This document shows, piece after piece, positions 24,159 through 33,836 of a stretch of DNA of 64,000 nt. The position numbers and the translations under genes are program-made. The DNA is taken from positions 372,001 through 436,000 of the forward strand of contig NZ_CP032696.1 of assembly GCF_003627755.1 (NCBI RefSeq). The letters are read 5' to 3'. The DNA comes from Rhizobium jaguaris (lineage in GTDB: Bacteria > Pseudomonadota > Alphaproteobacteria > Rhizobiales > Rhizobiaceae). The first letter of the stretch is position 1. Every line of letters starts with the position of its first letter. The notes beneath the pieces were generated by a model. It saw only the letters and a list, made by a program, of their open reading frames with translations, did not search any database and was not told where the DNA came from.

Positions 24159-26882
24159 CGCTTGCGGCCTTGGGCCAGAGATATTCGCCTGTCAGTAATA
24201 TGTGCGCCCAACCCAGCGGGGAGATGTGCGCCAGAAGTTCGGGCGGCACATCGAGTCCTTCGCTTCGCCGTTCGGCGACCGCGTGGCCGATGTGGACGGT
24301 GTTCCAGTAGATGATGATTGCGGTGAGCAGGTTGAGGCCAGCAATCCGGTAATGCTGCCCTTCGGTGGTGCGGTCACGGATTTCGCCTTGGCGGCCGATG
24401 CGCAACGCATTCTTGAGAGCATGGTGAGCCTCGCCCTTGTTGAGACCGATCTGGGCGCGCCGCTGCATGTCCGTGTCGAGGATCCACTCAATTATAAAGA
24501 GTGTTCGCTCCACACGGCCGACCTCACGCAGCGCAACCGCCAGATCGTTCTGGCGGTTGCGCAAATCCTTCGGCGTCCCTGCCGGATTGAACACGTAGAG
24601 GCGCTTGGAGGGCAAATCGCGGATGCGCAGGGCGAGCCGATATCCGAGCATGCCGCTGGTCCCGAACAGGTGATCTGTAAAGCCGGCCGTATCGGCATGT
24701 TGCTCTCCAACCTGCCGACCGGCCTCATTCATCAGAAGACCATCAAGAATGTATGGGGCCTCGCTGACCGTCGCGGGAATAGTTTGTGACGCGAACGGCG
24801 CGAACTGGTCATTGACGTGAGTGTAAGCCTTGAGGCCGGGCTCGTTTCCATATTTGGCGTTGACCATGTTCATGGCCTCTCCCTGCCGGGCTGAAGGGAA
24901 GAACTGACCATCGCTCGATGCGGTCGTGCCCATGCCCCAGAACCGGGACATCGGCAGCTTTGCCTGCGCAGCAACCACGATCGCCAGCGCCTGATCCATT
25001 GCCTCGCTCTCGACATGCCACCGGGCAAGGCGCGAGAGCTGCCAGTAATCATGCGTGTTTGTGGCCTCCGCCATCTTACGCAGGCCAAGGTTCAGCCCTT
25101 CCGCGAGCAACACGTTGAGCAGGCCGATCTGGTCACCGCATGGAACCCCGGTTCTCAAATGGGTAAAGGCTTCGGTGAATCCGAGCGCAGCATCCGGCGA
25201 TAGAGATCGAGTATCAGTTCCTCGGCGCTGTCCGGAACGTCAGCCGTGAGCCGATCAATCCGCAAGGTGCCATCCTCGATGCTGCCATGAGGGATGGTTC
25301 CATTGCGCGCTGCCCGAGCGAGCCGCTTCAGACCATCGTTGAGGCGGGCCCTTTTATCTGTCAGCCAAAGCTGCGGATCAAGGGGAACGGCCAGCCTGGT
25401 GTTCGTCTGTGCTGTGGTCAACGGCACCAGGACCTGCTTGAGATCGCCATAGCGGCGCGAATGATCGAGCCAGATGTCACCGGATCGGAAAGCATCCCGG
25501 AGATGGAACAGGACTGCCACCTCACGGAGGCGGTTGTCGCCCTGGTCTTGTGCTCGAAGATGCCGGTGCCATTTCGAATTCGGACGTAAGAAGCTGTCGG
25601 CTGCCGATGGTGACGCTTGCATTTGCCCGATGGCTTTCGCCGCCGCGATCAAAGGCTGAGCCACTGACGCTGCCTTGAGTTTCAGGCATCGCAGCATGCG
25701 GGGTGCGTAGCGGCGGAAGCGATGATATCCTTGTCCGACATGAGCCAATGGATCGTCGGCCAGCGTATTGCTGAGCTGAGCGCCGGTCGCGACCAGTTGT
25801 TCCAGCCGACCCCATTCTGCCGATTTGGAGACCGCCATTTCCAACGGCACACCATCATTGCGGGCTTCGAGCAAAGATGCTCCCAGAGCGGTGAAGGCGC
25901 GCAGAGTATCGGTGACCGCTGCCTTGGAACCAGCTATTCGCTCATCATGCAGCCGTTTCGCCTCGAGCCAGGTCTTTCCCACGATCCGGTCATGGGTCTC
26001 GACCACAGTATCGGCGATCGCCGCCTCCCATTCCACGGCGCAGACAGCAATGATCGCCCAGCGCCGATCCGAGCTGACGTCCAGCAAGCCATCAGTAAAG
26101 TAGCGCTCGCCCTGCCGACGCAGGCGAGCGACACGGTGCGGTGGGATACCGGCAACTACCTGCGCGTCGAGATTCAGGCCACCCAGCAATTCCAGCCTGT
26201 CGAGCAGCCGGTTCGCCGCTGCGGAATTGTTGCCGACCTCGAACTGGCGAAGCCAGATGAAACGGCTGATATTGGCATCGAGCAATTCGGTCAGCAGCCC
26301 ATCAAGCCGTTCGCGCGCAACATTATCGAGCCTTTCCGCAATCCGCGTATCGATCCGCCGTTCCGCAGCAACCAGCGCGTCCGCACATAGTCGCTCGATT
26401 GTCGATACCGCTGGCAAGATCGTCAGAGTTTCACGACAACGGGCGACCAGGCGCTGAGCGATATCCTCGTTCGAACGGGCATCTTCAGCCTGATCGAAAA
26501 GCCAGTCCCGCAAATCACGGGCACCACGACCTGCGAAGGTCTTGTAACCGTAGATCTCACGCAACGCCTCCATATGCTCTTGGCGGGTCTGGCGCCGGGC
26601 GGCATAAGTGAGAAGCGCATCTGCCGAGACACCGATCTGAGCCCCGATGAACGACAGGACTTCATGCGGGATCACCTCGCCTGGAGCCAGCGCGCGCCCT
26701 GGATATCGCAATGCGCAAAGTTGCAAGGCGAATCCCAGTCTATTCTCCGGCCTGCGGCGTTCATGGATGTGTCCAAGATCGTCGTCGCCCAGTGTGTAAT
26801 GCCGAAGCAGTGACGATTCATCGGTCGGGAGATCAAGCAGTGCTGAGCGCTGTCGCTCGGTGAGAATATGTCGCCTCGGCAT
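24154..26882 (-). pseudogene. tnpA: Tn3-family transposase, two internal deletions
   Basis: From the ATG at 26882 (MPRRHILTERQRSALLDLP) the DUF4158 and catalytic regions are recognisable. At about 25155-25200 the frame breaks with loss of roughly a dozen codons (text jumps from LYRR to GFTEAFTHLRTG in another frame). Further on, PKDLR joins directly to NRQNDLAVALRE; in intact relatives about 45 residues lie here, including the second catalytic Asp. First Asp (TTASSDGQFF) and Glu (NKGEAHHALKNALRIGRQGE) remain. The element could move only with help from another transposase. Confidence 0.85.
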
Positions 26883-26884
26883 CC

Positions 26885-26927
26885 CGATTGTCCCTATTGA
26901 AGTATAGTCTGTTCTGGACAACAATCG
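26885..26927. promoter_or_regulatory. Candidate res site between tnpA and tnpR
   Basis: CGATTGTCC (26885-26893) and GGACAACAATCG (26916-26927) form an imperfect inverted pair around an AT-rich centre, in the 93-base gap between the divergent tnpA and tnpR starts. That is where resolvase-binding sites and the divergent promoters of such transposons lie. Confidence 0.5.
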
Positions 26928-26975
26928 GCTCCTGCAAATCAAGGCCTTTCGGCAGCAAAATCCACGAGGGTTCAA

Positions 26976-27605
26976 TTGGGACAGCGGGTCGCCATCTACT
27001 GCCGCGTTTCGACCGCCGATCAGTCGTGTTGGCGGCAAGAAAGTGATCTGACGGCATCTGCCGGCCGTGCCGGCTACGACGTGGTGGCGACTTTCAAGGA
27101 AACGGGCTCCGGAGCGAAACTCGATCGGGCGGAGCGGAAGAAAGTCCTTGCTCTCGCCCAGGCTAGACAGATCGATTCCATCTTGGTGACGGAATTGTCC
27201 AAGTGGGGACGATCGACAATCGACCTGCTCAACACGCTGCGTGAACTGGAAAGCTGGAAGGTTTCTGTAATCGCCATGAACGGCATGACCTTTGATCTTT
27301 CATCACCGCATGGGCGGATGCTGGCAACGCTTCTCTCCGGGATTGCGGAGTTTGAGCGCGACCTGATCAGCGAACGGGTTAAATCCGGCCTCGCTGCAGC
27401 AAAAGCACGGGGCAAAAAACTCGGCCGTCAGGCAGGTGAGCGCCCCAAATCCGATCGGCTTGCGCCGAAAGTGATGGCATCAGTTGCCGAAGGCCGAAGC
27501 TACCGCTGGATTGCTCGCGATCTTGGCATCAGCAAGAACACCGTCGCGGAAATAGCAAAGCGCAGCAAATCGTCCGCGCCTTCAAAGATAGGGGTCTCGC
27601 CATGA
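26976..27605 (+). CDS. tnpR: Serine resolvase
   Basis: 209 residues. The N-terminal resolvase domain has the nucleophile Ser12 in YCRVSTADQS, followed by ETGSGAKLDRAERKK, LSKWGRSTIDLL and GIAEFERDLISERVKSGLAAA; the C-terminus is a helix-turn-helix (RSYRWIARDLGISKNTVAEI). It resolves cointegrates at res. It reads divergently from tnpA and overlaps the next gene by 4 bases. Confidence 0.92.
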   Translation: MGQRVAIYCRVSTADQSCWRQESDLTASAGRAGYDVVATFKETGSGAKLDRAERKKVLALAQARQIDSILVTELSKWGRSTIDLLNTLRELESWKVSVIAMNGMTFDLSSPHGRMLATLLSGIAEFERDLISERVKSGLAAAKARGKKLGRQAGERPKSDRLAPKVMASVAEGRSYRWIARDLGISKNTVAEIAKRSKSSAPSKIGVSP

Positions 27606-28156
27606 ACAGGCGATCACGCCCTTCATCCGATCCATATCGCAAGGCTCGCTTCAGAGAAATTGCACGTGAGATCGTCGCGAAAGACCGTTACAACCGAAAA
27701 TACGGAATATCCGTCGACACTGCGGGCGCTATCGCCAATGCGCTTGAGAGAGCATACCGGGACGGGCTCCATGACGGTGAGCACGGGGCCGTTCCCGTAG
27801 CCGAGCAACCGGACAACGGACCGATAGAATGGGCGCTGATACCGCCGCGGCCGAGGGACGCGTTCTGGACCATTTGCCTGTTCACCCTGTCGCGTGGCGA
27901 CGGACCTGCCCCCGGCGGACGTCTTGTTCCTGCCCTCACGGAACGTGGAACGCCGGGATGGATGCTCGACTTGCAGGAGCGGACTTATGAGAAATCTTTC
28001 GGTGACAGAACGATCGCACCCCTCATTCGCCTTGGTCTCATCGAGGACGCTTCCGATGATCCGGCACACCGGGTTGTCTCGAAACGAGGAACGGAAACCT
28101 GGAGCCAATTCGTCCAGCGGGGCGGTCAATATCCGGACGACCTCACCAATCTCTAG
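27602..28156 (+). CDS. Transposon passenger gene of unknown function
   Basis: 184 residues, start overlapping the tnpR stop by 4 bases (ATGA). The N-terminal part is basic and helical (RKARFREIAREIVAKDRYNR, IANALERAYRDGLHDGEHG); the C-terminal half resembles a winged-helix effector-free module (MLDLQERTYEKSFGDRTIAP, LIRLGLIEDA). I do not recognise a family. It is the only gene besides tnpA and tnpR between the two 38-base ends, and its stop lies 27 bases from the right repeat, so it travels with the transposon. Confidence 0.65.
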   Translation: MNRRSRPSSDPYRKARFREIAREIVAKDRYNRKYGISVDTAGAIANALERAYRDGLHDGEHGAVPVAEQPDNGPIEWALIPPRPRDAFWTICLFTLSRGDGPAPGGRLVPALTERGTPGWMLDLQERTYEKSFGDRTIAPLIRLGLIEDASDDPAHRVVSKRGTETWSQFVQRGGQYPDDLTNL

Positions 28157-28183
28157 CGCAAATGAAAGCTGAACGTAATCGCG

Positions 28184-28221
28184 CTTACAGTGTCATTTCG
28201 CCCCAAACCGGAACCGACCCC
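28184..28221 (-). repeat. Tn3 terminal inverted repeat, right
   Basis: 38 bases; on the minus strand it begins GGGGTCGGTTCCGG and ends ACTGTAAG. It mirrors the left end. Confidence 0.9.
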
Positions 28222-28632
28222 TTCATTCTCGATCCGACAGAGATTTCCAGACCATTGGCGGGACAGAAGGTCATCGTCTGTGACTATCCGGACGGTCGCC
28301 TCGAGATCATGCATGAGAGTTATTCCCTGCCCTACAGAACCTTCGACAAGCTGCGATCGGTGCATCGCTCGGCGGTCGTTGAGAACAAGCGATTGGACGA
28401 CATCCTGTCGATCGTCGCAGAGATGCAGGCCGGCAGAGAACAGCAGCGCAGCAAGAGCGGCCCCCGACGCACCGGACAGACGGATCATATGTTCGGCATT
28501 CGCGACGGCAGCACAGCCAACGGCTACCAGAAGCGTGGACGCAAGCCGGGGCCGAGGACGGATTTCATGAACGATCCTGCGGTGATTGCGCGGCGAGAGA
28601 AAGCGTTATTGAAGCAGCCAGCGGCGGAATAA
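28222..28632 (+). pseudogene. C-terminal remnant of an integrase-core transposase (ISNCY-like)
   Basis: The frame is open from inside the transposon end. Its host part begins PFILDPTEISRPLAGQKVIV and continues RLEIMHESYSLPYRTFDKL, matching the beta-barrel tail that follows the catalytic core in ISNCY-type transposases, and ends with a basic Lys/Arg-rich stretch. The catalytic core is missing and not found left of the Tn3 element. Confidence 0.6.
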
Positions 28633-28638
28633 AGATCG

Positions 28639-29376
28639 TCAATGCACGCCGATGTCGCTTTGCGTATCCGATTCCAACTGCAGGCAGGCTGCCCAAAGTG
28701 GCGTCTTGTGGAAGAGTCCGTCCTGGAGAAGAGTCAGCCCCTCTCGTGCCTCATAGAGCAAGCCGAGCCAGCACAAACGTTGGAAGACGCCGTACTGGAG
28801 ATCGGATTTCAACTCCCAGGCTTCTATGGTCATTTCGGTGTCAGACAGAGGCGCCATGTCCGGATAGAGGATCTTCACAAGGTCCATTGGCGTGCAACCT
28901 TCTCTGGACTTGATATTGAGAAGATTGAGGAACATGCGCCACCAGCGTAACCGCGCCCGCACCTCCTCTTCGCGCTCGGTGGCGTGGACATACGAATAAA
29001 GATAATCCGTGGCGATCAGATCGAAGAAGGCGTTCGGGTTCACCAGAAACTCCCGGCCGCGTCTGGTTGGCAACAGCACATCTTTTTTCCGGCGAAGAAG
29101 CTTCAGGTGGCGGGTCATGTCGCGCACGACCCAAAGCGGCGGCATGTCGCTTTCATTGAGCACCTTGTTCATGCTGTAGAGGTCTTCTGCTGTGAACCCT
29201 GGCCAGAGGAAGTGCACAGCGGCCCAATGCACGAACTTGCGGTTCATGGCGCCGGTCGCGGTCAATCCTATGCCACCCTCACCGTCAGCATAGGCAACCG
29301 AAAGAAACATGCCGCGAAGAAGTGGTGACAGCGCGGCGATGTCGACGTCACCTTGCAGTTTGATTTCTGGAAGCAT
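28639..29376 (-). CDS. Conserved-looking hypothetical protein
   Basis: About 245 residues if started at MLPEIKLQGD (29376); the frame is open to 29442 with two earlier ATGs. It is mostly helical, with FVHWAAVHFLWPGFTAEDLY, a basic patch KLLRRKKDVLLPTRRGREFL that looks like a winged-helix wing (compare LTxxGREFL), and a Trp-rich middle (RLRWWRMFLNLLNI). No membrane segment or signal. No known family assigned. It is convergent with the transposase remnant. Confidence 0.6.
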   Translation of the reverse strand: MLPEIKLQGDVDIAALSPLLRGMFLSVAYADGEGGIGLTATGAMNRKFVHWAAVHFLWPGFTAEDLYSMNKVLNESDMPPLWVVRDMTRHLKLLRRKKDVLLPTRRGREFLVNPNAFFDLIATDYLYSYVHATEREEEVRARLRWWRMFLNLLNIKSREGCTPMDLVKILYPDMAPLSDTEMTIEAWELKSDLQYGVFQRLCWLGLLYEAREGLTLLQDGLFHKTPLWAACLQLESDTQSDIGVH

Positions 29377-29442
29377 CGTGTGGCTGTGATCCCTACCCCG
29401 CCCCATGCGGGTGCAAGCGACTATCAACCGGCGACCGAACAA

Positions 29443-29898
29443 TTGCTAGTGAGAAGGCTAAAGCCGAAGGGGTGCGTTTCACCCGCCCCGATCTGATCTT
29501 GCAACCGGATCAGCCGGTCAGATCGGGGCTGGTCGTCAGTGCCAGTGTCGCCTTTCTAACTGGCCAGCGGCGTCGCATCTCCCTCGCGCAGGACGTCATC
29601 GATCCGACTCCGAAAATATGTGGACTCAATATCGCTAAGCAAGTTGCGCCTCCCATTGTAGTCAACATAATAATTGCTACTGAATAAATGCGAGTAATCG
29701 CGTTTCCCTCTATTTTACAAAGTTTGCGATCGAGGCTCAGAGGTCGTTCTTGCTAAATCGATATGGCAATGTTGTCCGCAATTTTCTACTTGCGCGCTAG
29801 AATAAGCGAGCCCATCTTTACCTTTACGATCAGCGGATGATTCGATGATGGGCAGCAGCGGCGGTTACCTTGGGCTAACAAGCAGCGATGGGGGAGAG
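29443..29898. other. Intergenic region before rmuC
   Basis: About 450 bases, AT-rich in the right half. The only clear structure is the inverted repeat at 29486-29528. No gene supported. Confidence 0.4.
29486..29528. repeat. 11-base perfect inverted repeat
   Basis: CCCCGATCTGA (29486-29496) and TCAGATCGGGG (29518-29528) are exact complements around 21 bases. No T-tract follows, so it is not a typical terminator. It could be an operator, a remnant of an insertion sequence end or an attachment site. Confidence 0.6.
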
Positions 29899-31545
29899 AT
29901 GAGCTTGCAACAGGAGTACATTCAGTGGGCGTTACTAGGAGGAGCGGCACTGGCTTCGCTGATAGCCATGATCATCACTATGGTTACACTTGGCAAGCTC
30001 TCGAAGACAATGACTGCAGCCATTGACCCAGTGCTCTCGAATCTGACGGCTTTTGAAGGGGCGCAAGATCGGCTGGAGCGTACCGTAAGAGAGGATTTGA
30101 GGAGCGCCCGTGAAGAAGGAGCCTCATCCGCCAAAGAGCTACGCGAAGAAGTTTCAAAAAATATAAGCAACTTATCGGAAACTCTTCGCAATCAATCTAT
30201 CGAGACATCGCGTCACCAGAAAGAGCACTTGGACCAAGTGTCACAGAACCTGCGTCAGAATGCGAGCGATACCTCTGCACAGCAGGAGAAGAATCAGGAG
30301 GCCCTGCTAACGTCCGTCAAGGAAATCCGCGAGCAGGTCGGAAAAAATCTTGAGACGATGAAGGAGGACGGGGCAGCACAGACAAAAGCCCTGAGCGAAA
30401 ACCTCACAGGCAGCCTTGATCGGTTCGCTTTGGCATACCGGGAGCAAACGCAACAGCTCTTCGACATTCAACGCGGCCAACACGACGATTTTGCAAAACG
30501 ACTCGAAGCGCTCAGCGAAACTGGAGCCAAGGCGGGGGAAGCACTGAAGCTCAGCGTTGAAACTCAGCTTGGCGTTCTTCGGAAGGAGAACGGCGACAAG
30601 CTTGAACAGATGCGCGTCACAGTAGACGAAAAGCTCCAAGGAACCCTGGATAAGCGTCTGGGCGAATCCTTCAAGATGGTGAGCGAACGCCTTGAAGCCG
30701 TACACCAAGGCCTTGGCGAGATGCAAAGTCTTGCAACAGGGGTTGGCGATTTGAAGCGTGTTCTCACAAACGTAAAATCCCGCGGTTCATGGGGCGAGGT
30801 TCAGCTAGGTGCCTTGCTTGAACAAATCCTCACTCCGACGCAATACATCTCCAACGCTGCCATTTCGGAAATCGGAAATGAGCGCGTTGAATACGCCATC
30901 CGCCTCCCTGGTAATGCGGAAGGCGAAGAGGTGTTGTTGCCGATCGACGCGAAATTCCCCATAGAAGATTATGAGCGGCTGCAGGCTGCGTCAGAAGTGG
31001 GCGACATCTCATCTGTCGAAGAGGCATCCAAAGCATTAGAAACCCGCATCAAAAATTCTGCGAAAGACATCTCCAGTAAATACGTTCGGCCGCCAAAGAC
31101 CACAGATTTCGCGATTCTCTTCCTTCCGACCGAAGGTCTTTATGCAGAAGTCATCAGACGGCCCGGCCTCAGCGACGACCTGCAACGGAATCATCGGGTG
31201 GTCATCGCCGGTCCCACCACGCTCACAGCTCTTCTGAGTAGCCTCCAAATGGGCTTCCGGACTTTGGCGATTCAAAAGAGGTCTAGCGAAGTTTGGCAAG
31301 TGCTTGCGGAGGTAAAGGACGAATTTGGCAAATTTCGCCCGGTTCTGGAAAAGGTAAAAAGGAAGTTGCAAGAGGCGTCAAACCAAATCGACAAGGTCGA
31401 AGTTCGCGAAAGGGCAATCAAGCGAAAACTTAGGAATGTCGAAACGCTTCCCGCGAATGATGGTACCGCAACCCTGGGGAGCCTCGAAGAGGAACTTGGC
31501 TTCGACGACGAGGAGACATCTGACGAATTTGTAGCAACGGCTTGA
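29899..31545 (+). CDS. rmuC: RmuC-family DNA recombination protein
   Basis: About 548 residues. One membrane helix near the N-terminus (WALLGGAALASLIAMIITMV), then a long coiled coil rich in Glu, Lys and Gln (residues 40-290), then the RmuC nuclease-like domain: SRGSWGEVQLGALLEQILTP, LPIDAKFPIEDYERL, FAILFLPTEGLYAEVI and IAGPTTLTALLSSLQMGF. RmuC limits inversions between short repeats. ATG at 29899 sits right behind GGGGGAGAG; an upstream ATG at 29845 is possible. It stands alone next to the RloAB pair. Confidence 0.9.
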   Translation: MSLQQEYIQWALLGGAALASLIAMIITMVTLGKLSKTMTAAIDPVLSNLTAFEGAQDRLERTVREDLRSAREEGASSAKELREEVSKNISNLSETLRNQSIETSRHQKEHLDQVSQNLRQNASDTSAQQEKNQEALLTSVKEIREQVGKNLETMKEDGAAQTKALSENLTGSLDRFALAYREQTQQLFDIQRGQHDDFAKRLEALSETGAKAGEALKLSVETQLGVLRKENGDKLEQMRVTVDEKLQGTLDKRLGESFKMVSERLEAVHQGLGEMQSLATGVGDLKRVLTNVKSRGSWGEVQLGALLEQILTPTQYISNAAISEIGNERVEYAIRLPGNAEGEEVLLPIDAKFPIEDYERLQAASEVGDISSVEEASKALETRIKNSAKDISSKYVRPPKTTDFAILFLPTEGLYAEVIRRPGLSDDLQRNHRVVIAGPTTLTALLSSLQMGFRTLAIQKRSSEVWQVLAEVKDEFGKFRPVLEKVKRKLQEASNQIDKVEVRERAIKRKLRNVETLPANDGTATLGSLEEELGFDDEETSDEFVATA

Positions 31546-31615
31546 GGCGCGGCTACTTGCGGCGCCAAGCAATGCGGTCTTCAAGCCGTCGCACGGTGCA
31601 TTATTAAGCATGAGC

Positions 31616-31912
31616 TCAACGCAAAGCTAAAGAGAGCTGTCGCCGATCGACGCGGCACAATCTAAAGCCTGTGCCATATCCGAGCTCGTCGAGGATGACG
31701 AGACCGGACTGGACAAGGCGGTTGGCGATCTGGCCAGAACGACCTTGGGCTTTCTCCTGAACGTTGCGCCTGTCGTGGGTTAGCACGAAACCGCCGAGAT
31801 GAGGGCCGAGATGGCGGGGCGCACCCATCAGCTGCTGTGCCGGTTTCAGCGTGAGGGCCAGCCGGCGATCATCCGGATTGAGGTTCAGCTCGCGAACCGC
31901 GTTCGCTGACAA
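31616..31912 (-). pseudogene. Possible IS21 IstB remnant
   Basis: Only the short text [19 protein letters not shown] resembles the Walker B segment of IstB helper ATPases. The rest of the 98-residue frame does not match and no insertion-sequence ends were found. Weak call; nothing else is seen in the 380 bases between rmuC and rloB. Confidence 0.3.
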
Positions 31913-31926
31913 GCTCCTCTAGCGAT

Positions 31927-32589
31927 TCAATGAAATCTGTCGGCGATCTTCAGTAATTCCGCTGTCACTACGTCGGCGTCCGTGTAAGGGTCGTTGCCGT
32001 TATTTTTGTCGAACCGGTCGCGAAGAACAGCAGCACGGCTATTTGCGGCGGGAAGGCGGTCCTTCGTATCTTGGTAAACCGTTTTGCTGTTTTTGGCATA
32101 GGTCGGGTAGCAGGCGTGCTTGCGCAACTCTGCATAGACTTCGTTCCGATGGATCGGCGCGAGCACATCGCGAAAATGCAGTAATATCCATAGCTCAAAG
32201 TTGGGCACCGATGGGATGGCTTTGAAGGGAACGGCTGTCCCCTCGTCGTTTTTCAGTTTCTTGTTGGTCGCTTCGGCTTTGGAGAACGCATTGTGGTAGC
32301 TGTCGTGGTCATCGCGATCGAACACCACATAAACGCGGTCAAAAGCCTTGCTTTCCTTAAATTGATCGATGGCATATTCCACGATCCGCAGCGGCGCGGT
32401 TCCGTAGTCCGACGGGACGATTTTGATATCCGCGTTCGGAAGCCGTTTTTCGCGGCGAATGGCCTCAAAATAGTTAACTTCGGTCTTTTCGCCTTCACAG
32501 ACAATCAGCATGCGGTCATACGGCCGCTTTCGGCCCTGCCGACGGGCTAACCGACTCTCAGTACGTTCAAAGCGGTGTTTTCTGGCCAA
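31927..32589 (-). CDS. rloB: RloB-like protein (AbiLii type, TOPRIM-like)
   Basis: 220 residues. The basic start RRQGRKRPYDRMLIVCEGEK carries the family's first acidic site (CEGEKTEVNYFEAI), followed by VYVVFDRDDHDSY (DxD of a TOPRIM-like fold) and NFELWILLHF. RloB proteins accompany an AAA ATPase in phage-abortive systems such as AbiL, presumably as the nuclease effector. The start is TTG (32589), 2 bases after the ATPase stop, so it is coupled to it. Confidence 0.85.
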   Translation of the reverse strand: MARKHRFERTESRLARRQGRKRPYDRMLIVCEGEKTEVNYFEAIRREKRLPNADIKIVPSDYGTAPLRIVEYAIDQFKESKAFDRVYVVFDRDDHDSYHNAFSKAEATNKKLKNDEGTAVPFKAIPSVPNFELWILLHFRDVLAPIHRNEVYAELRKHACYPTYAKNSKTVYQDTKDRLPAANSRAAVLRDRFDKNNGNDPYTDADVVTAELLKIADRFH

Positions 32590-32591
32590 GA

Positions 32592-33836
32592 CTAACGATC
32601 CACTGTTCCGAGAATCGGAATGCCACCGTAACGGCCACCAAGGTAGCCCTTTTCGAGGGCTTCACCCTTGCGGGGCGAAAAATCGAGCAACGGGAAAAGG
32701 TGCGAAACTTGCTCTGCGTCCTTTTCTGTAAACCAGATCTGGTCCCGTCGCAGTTTGTGCCCCTCAAGGAGCGAGACGTCGTGTGTCGAAAAGATCAGCT
32801 GTGCGCCTTTAGGATTCGTCGTCGGATTGTTGAACATATCCAGGATCTTTTGCACCAGCAGCGGATGCAGGCTCCGGTCGAGTTCATCCACGATAAGCAG
32901 GCGACCCCGCTGGAGGATATCGAAAATTGGCCCGGCAAGATTGAAAAGGATCTGGGTGCCGGCAGATTCGTCGGTGATGTCGAATTCGTACTGCTGCCCT
33001 TCGGCAAGGTGCCCGAATTGCGGAACATCAAGTTCCGCATCTCGAATGTCCGAGAGGCCAGAAGCGATGTTAAGCTGGAATTGACGACCCGGGCGCTTAG
33101 CAAATGACACGGAGGAAATGCCGGTATCCGCCGCCGTCATCAGCGATACGACACGCTGCAGGTTCTTCGGATCTTGAGCGTACCTTGCCGAGAAGTCAAA
33201 GCCTATGCTCCCGCCTTCCGGGAAGATGGCCATGTCCTCGGAAAACTGCTGATACAGGGGTTTAAGCTGCTCGCTGTTGAGCTGGACAGCCGTTGTCAGA
33301 AACAGCGTTTCTTTCCGGGTCGCGTTTTCCCACACCTTTTTCGATCCCAGGAAATAGTCACTGTACGTATAGTCGTAGCGGCTTCTTTTCTTCTCGTTGT
33401 AGGCGCGCGAGAACCAGACTTGTGGTTTGGCACGCTCATAAACGAGTAGCCATTCGCTGATGACGCGCCGCCGCGTCTGCTCAAATCCGTACTGATAGCG
33501 CCTGCCGTCGATGATGAACGTCGCCTCGAAGAGCGTCGGCTTAGTGTCAAAGTCCGGGCGCATCCGGAAGGGCGTAAGATTGTTTTCTTGATCCGGCTGA
33601 ACCTGGTTCGAGGTCGTAACCATGGCCTGCATGAATTGAAAGGCTCGGATGATGTTCGACTTGCCACTTGCGTTCGCACCATAGACGGCCGCCGCATTGA
33701 GAACCCGCTTGACCTTCTCGAGGCCGGCTTCTCGGGTGTGCGTGCTTTCCAGCGTTGAATCTGGACTGGCGGCCAGGCTCAGCACGGCCTCATCACGAAA
33801 CGACCGAAAGTTTTTGACGCGAAACTCCAGAAGCAT
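32592..33836 (-). CDS. rloA: RloA-like AAA/OLD-type ATPase
   Basis: About 414 residues starting MLLEFRVKNFRSFRDEAVLS, an AAA_15/21 ATPase of the SMC/OLD class. Walker A is YGANASGKSNIIRAF, the signature region is near LAEGQQYEFDITDESAGTQ, Walker B LLIVDELDRSLHP and the following STHDVSLLEG. It would sense infection and control the RloB effector. The ATG at 33836 begins the conserved fold; a frame to 33884 exists but lacks support. Confidence 0.85.
   Translation of the reverse strand: MLLEFRVKNFRSFRDEAVLSLAASPDSTLESTHTREAGLEKVKRVLNAAAVYGANASGKSNIIRAFQFMQAMVTTSNQVQPDQENNLTPFRMRPDFDTKPTLFEATFIIDGRRYQYGFEQTRRRVISEWLLVYERAKPQVWFSRAYNEKKRSRYDYTYSDYFLGSKKVWENATRKETLFLTTAVQLNSEQLKPLYQQFSEDMAIFPEGGSIGFDFSARYAQDPKNLQRVVSLMTAADTGISSVSFAKRPGRQFQLNIASGLSDIRDAELDVPQFGHLAEGQQYEFDITDESAGTQILFNLAGPIFDILQRGRLLIVDELDRSLHPLLVQKILDMFNNPTTNPKGAQLIFSTHDVSLLEGHKLRRDQIWFTEKDAEQVSHLFPLLDFSPRKGEALEKGYLGGRYGGIPILGTVDR

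Larger units (their letters stand above)
24121..28221. mobile_element. Tn3-family transposon, 4,101 bp, with decayed transposase
   Basis: Both ends are 38-base inverted repeats that start GGGGTCGGTTCCGG and finish with TAAG. It carries tnpA (minus, broken), a divergent tnpR resolvase and one small passenger gene. The five bases outside each end (GGGAA left, TTCAT right) are not direct repeats. Left flank is a cut DUF309 gene and right flank is a cut transposase gene, so the flanks were probably rearranged after insertion. Confidence 0.9.
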
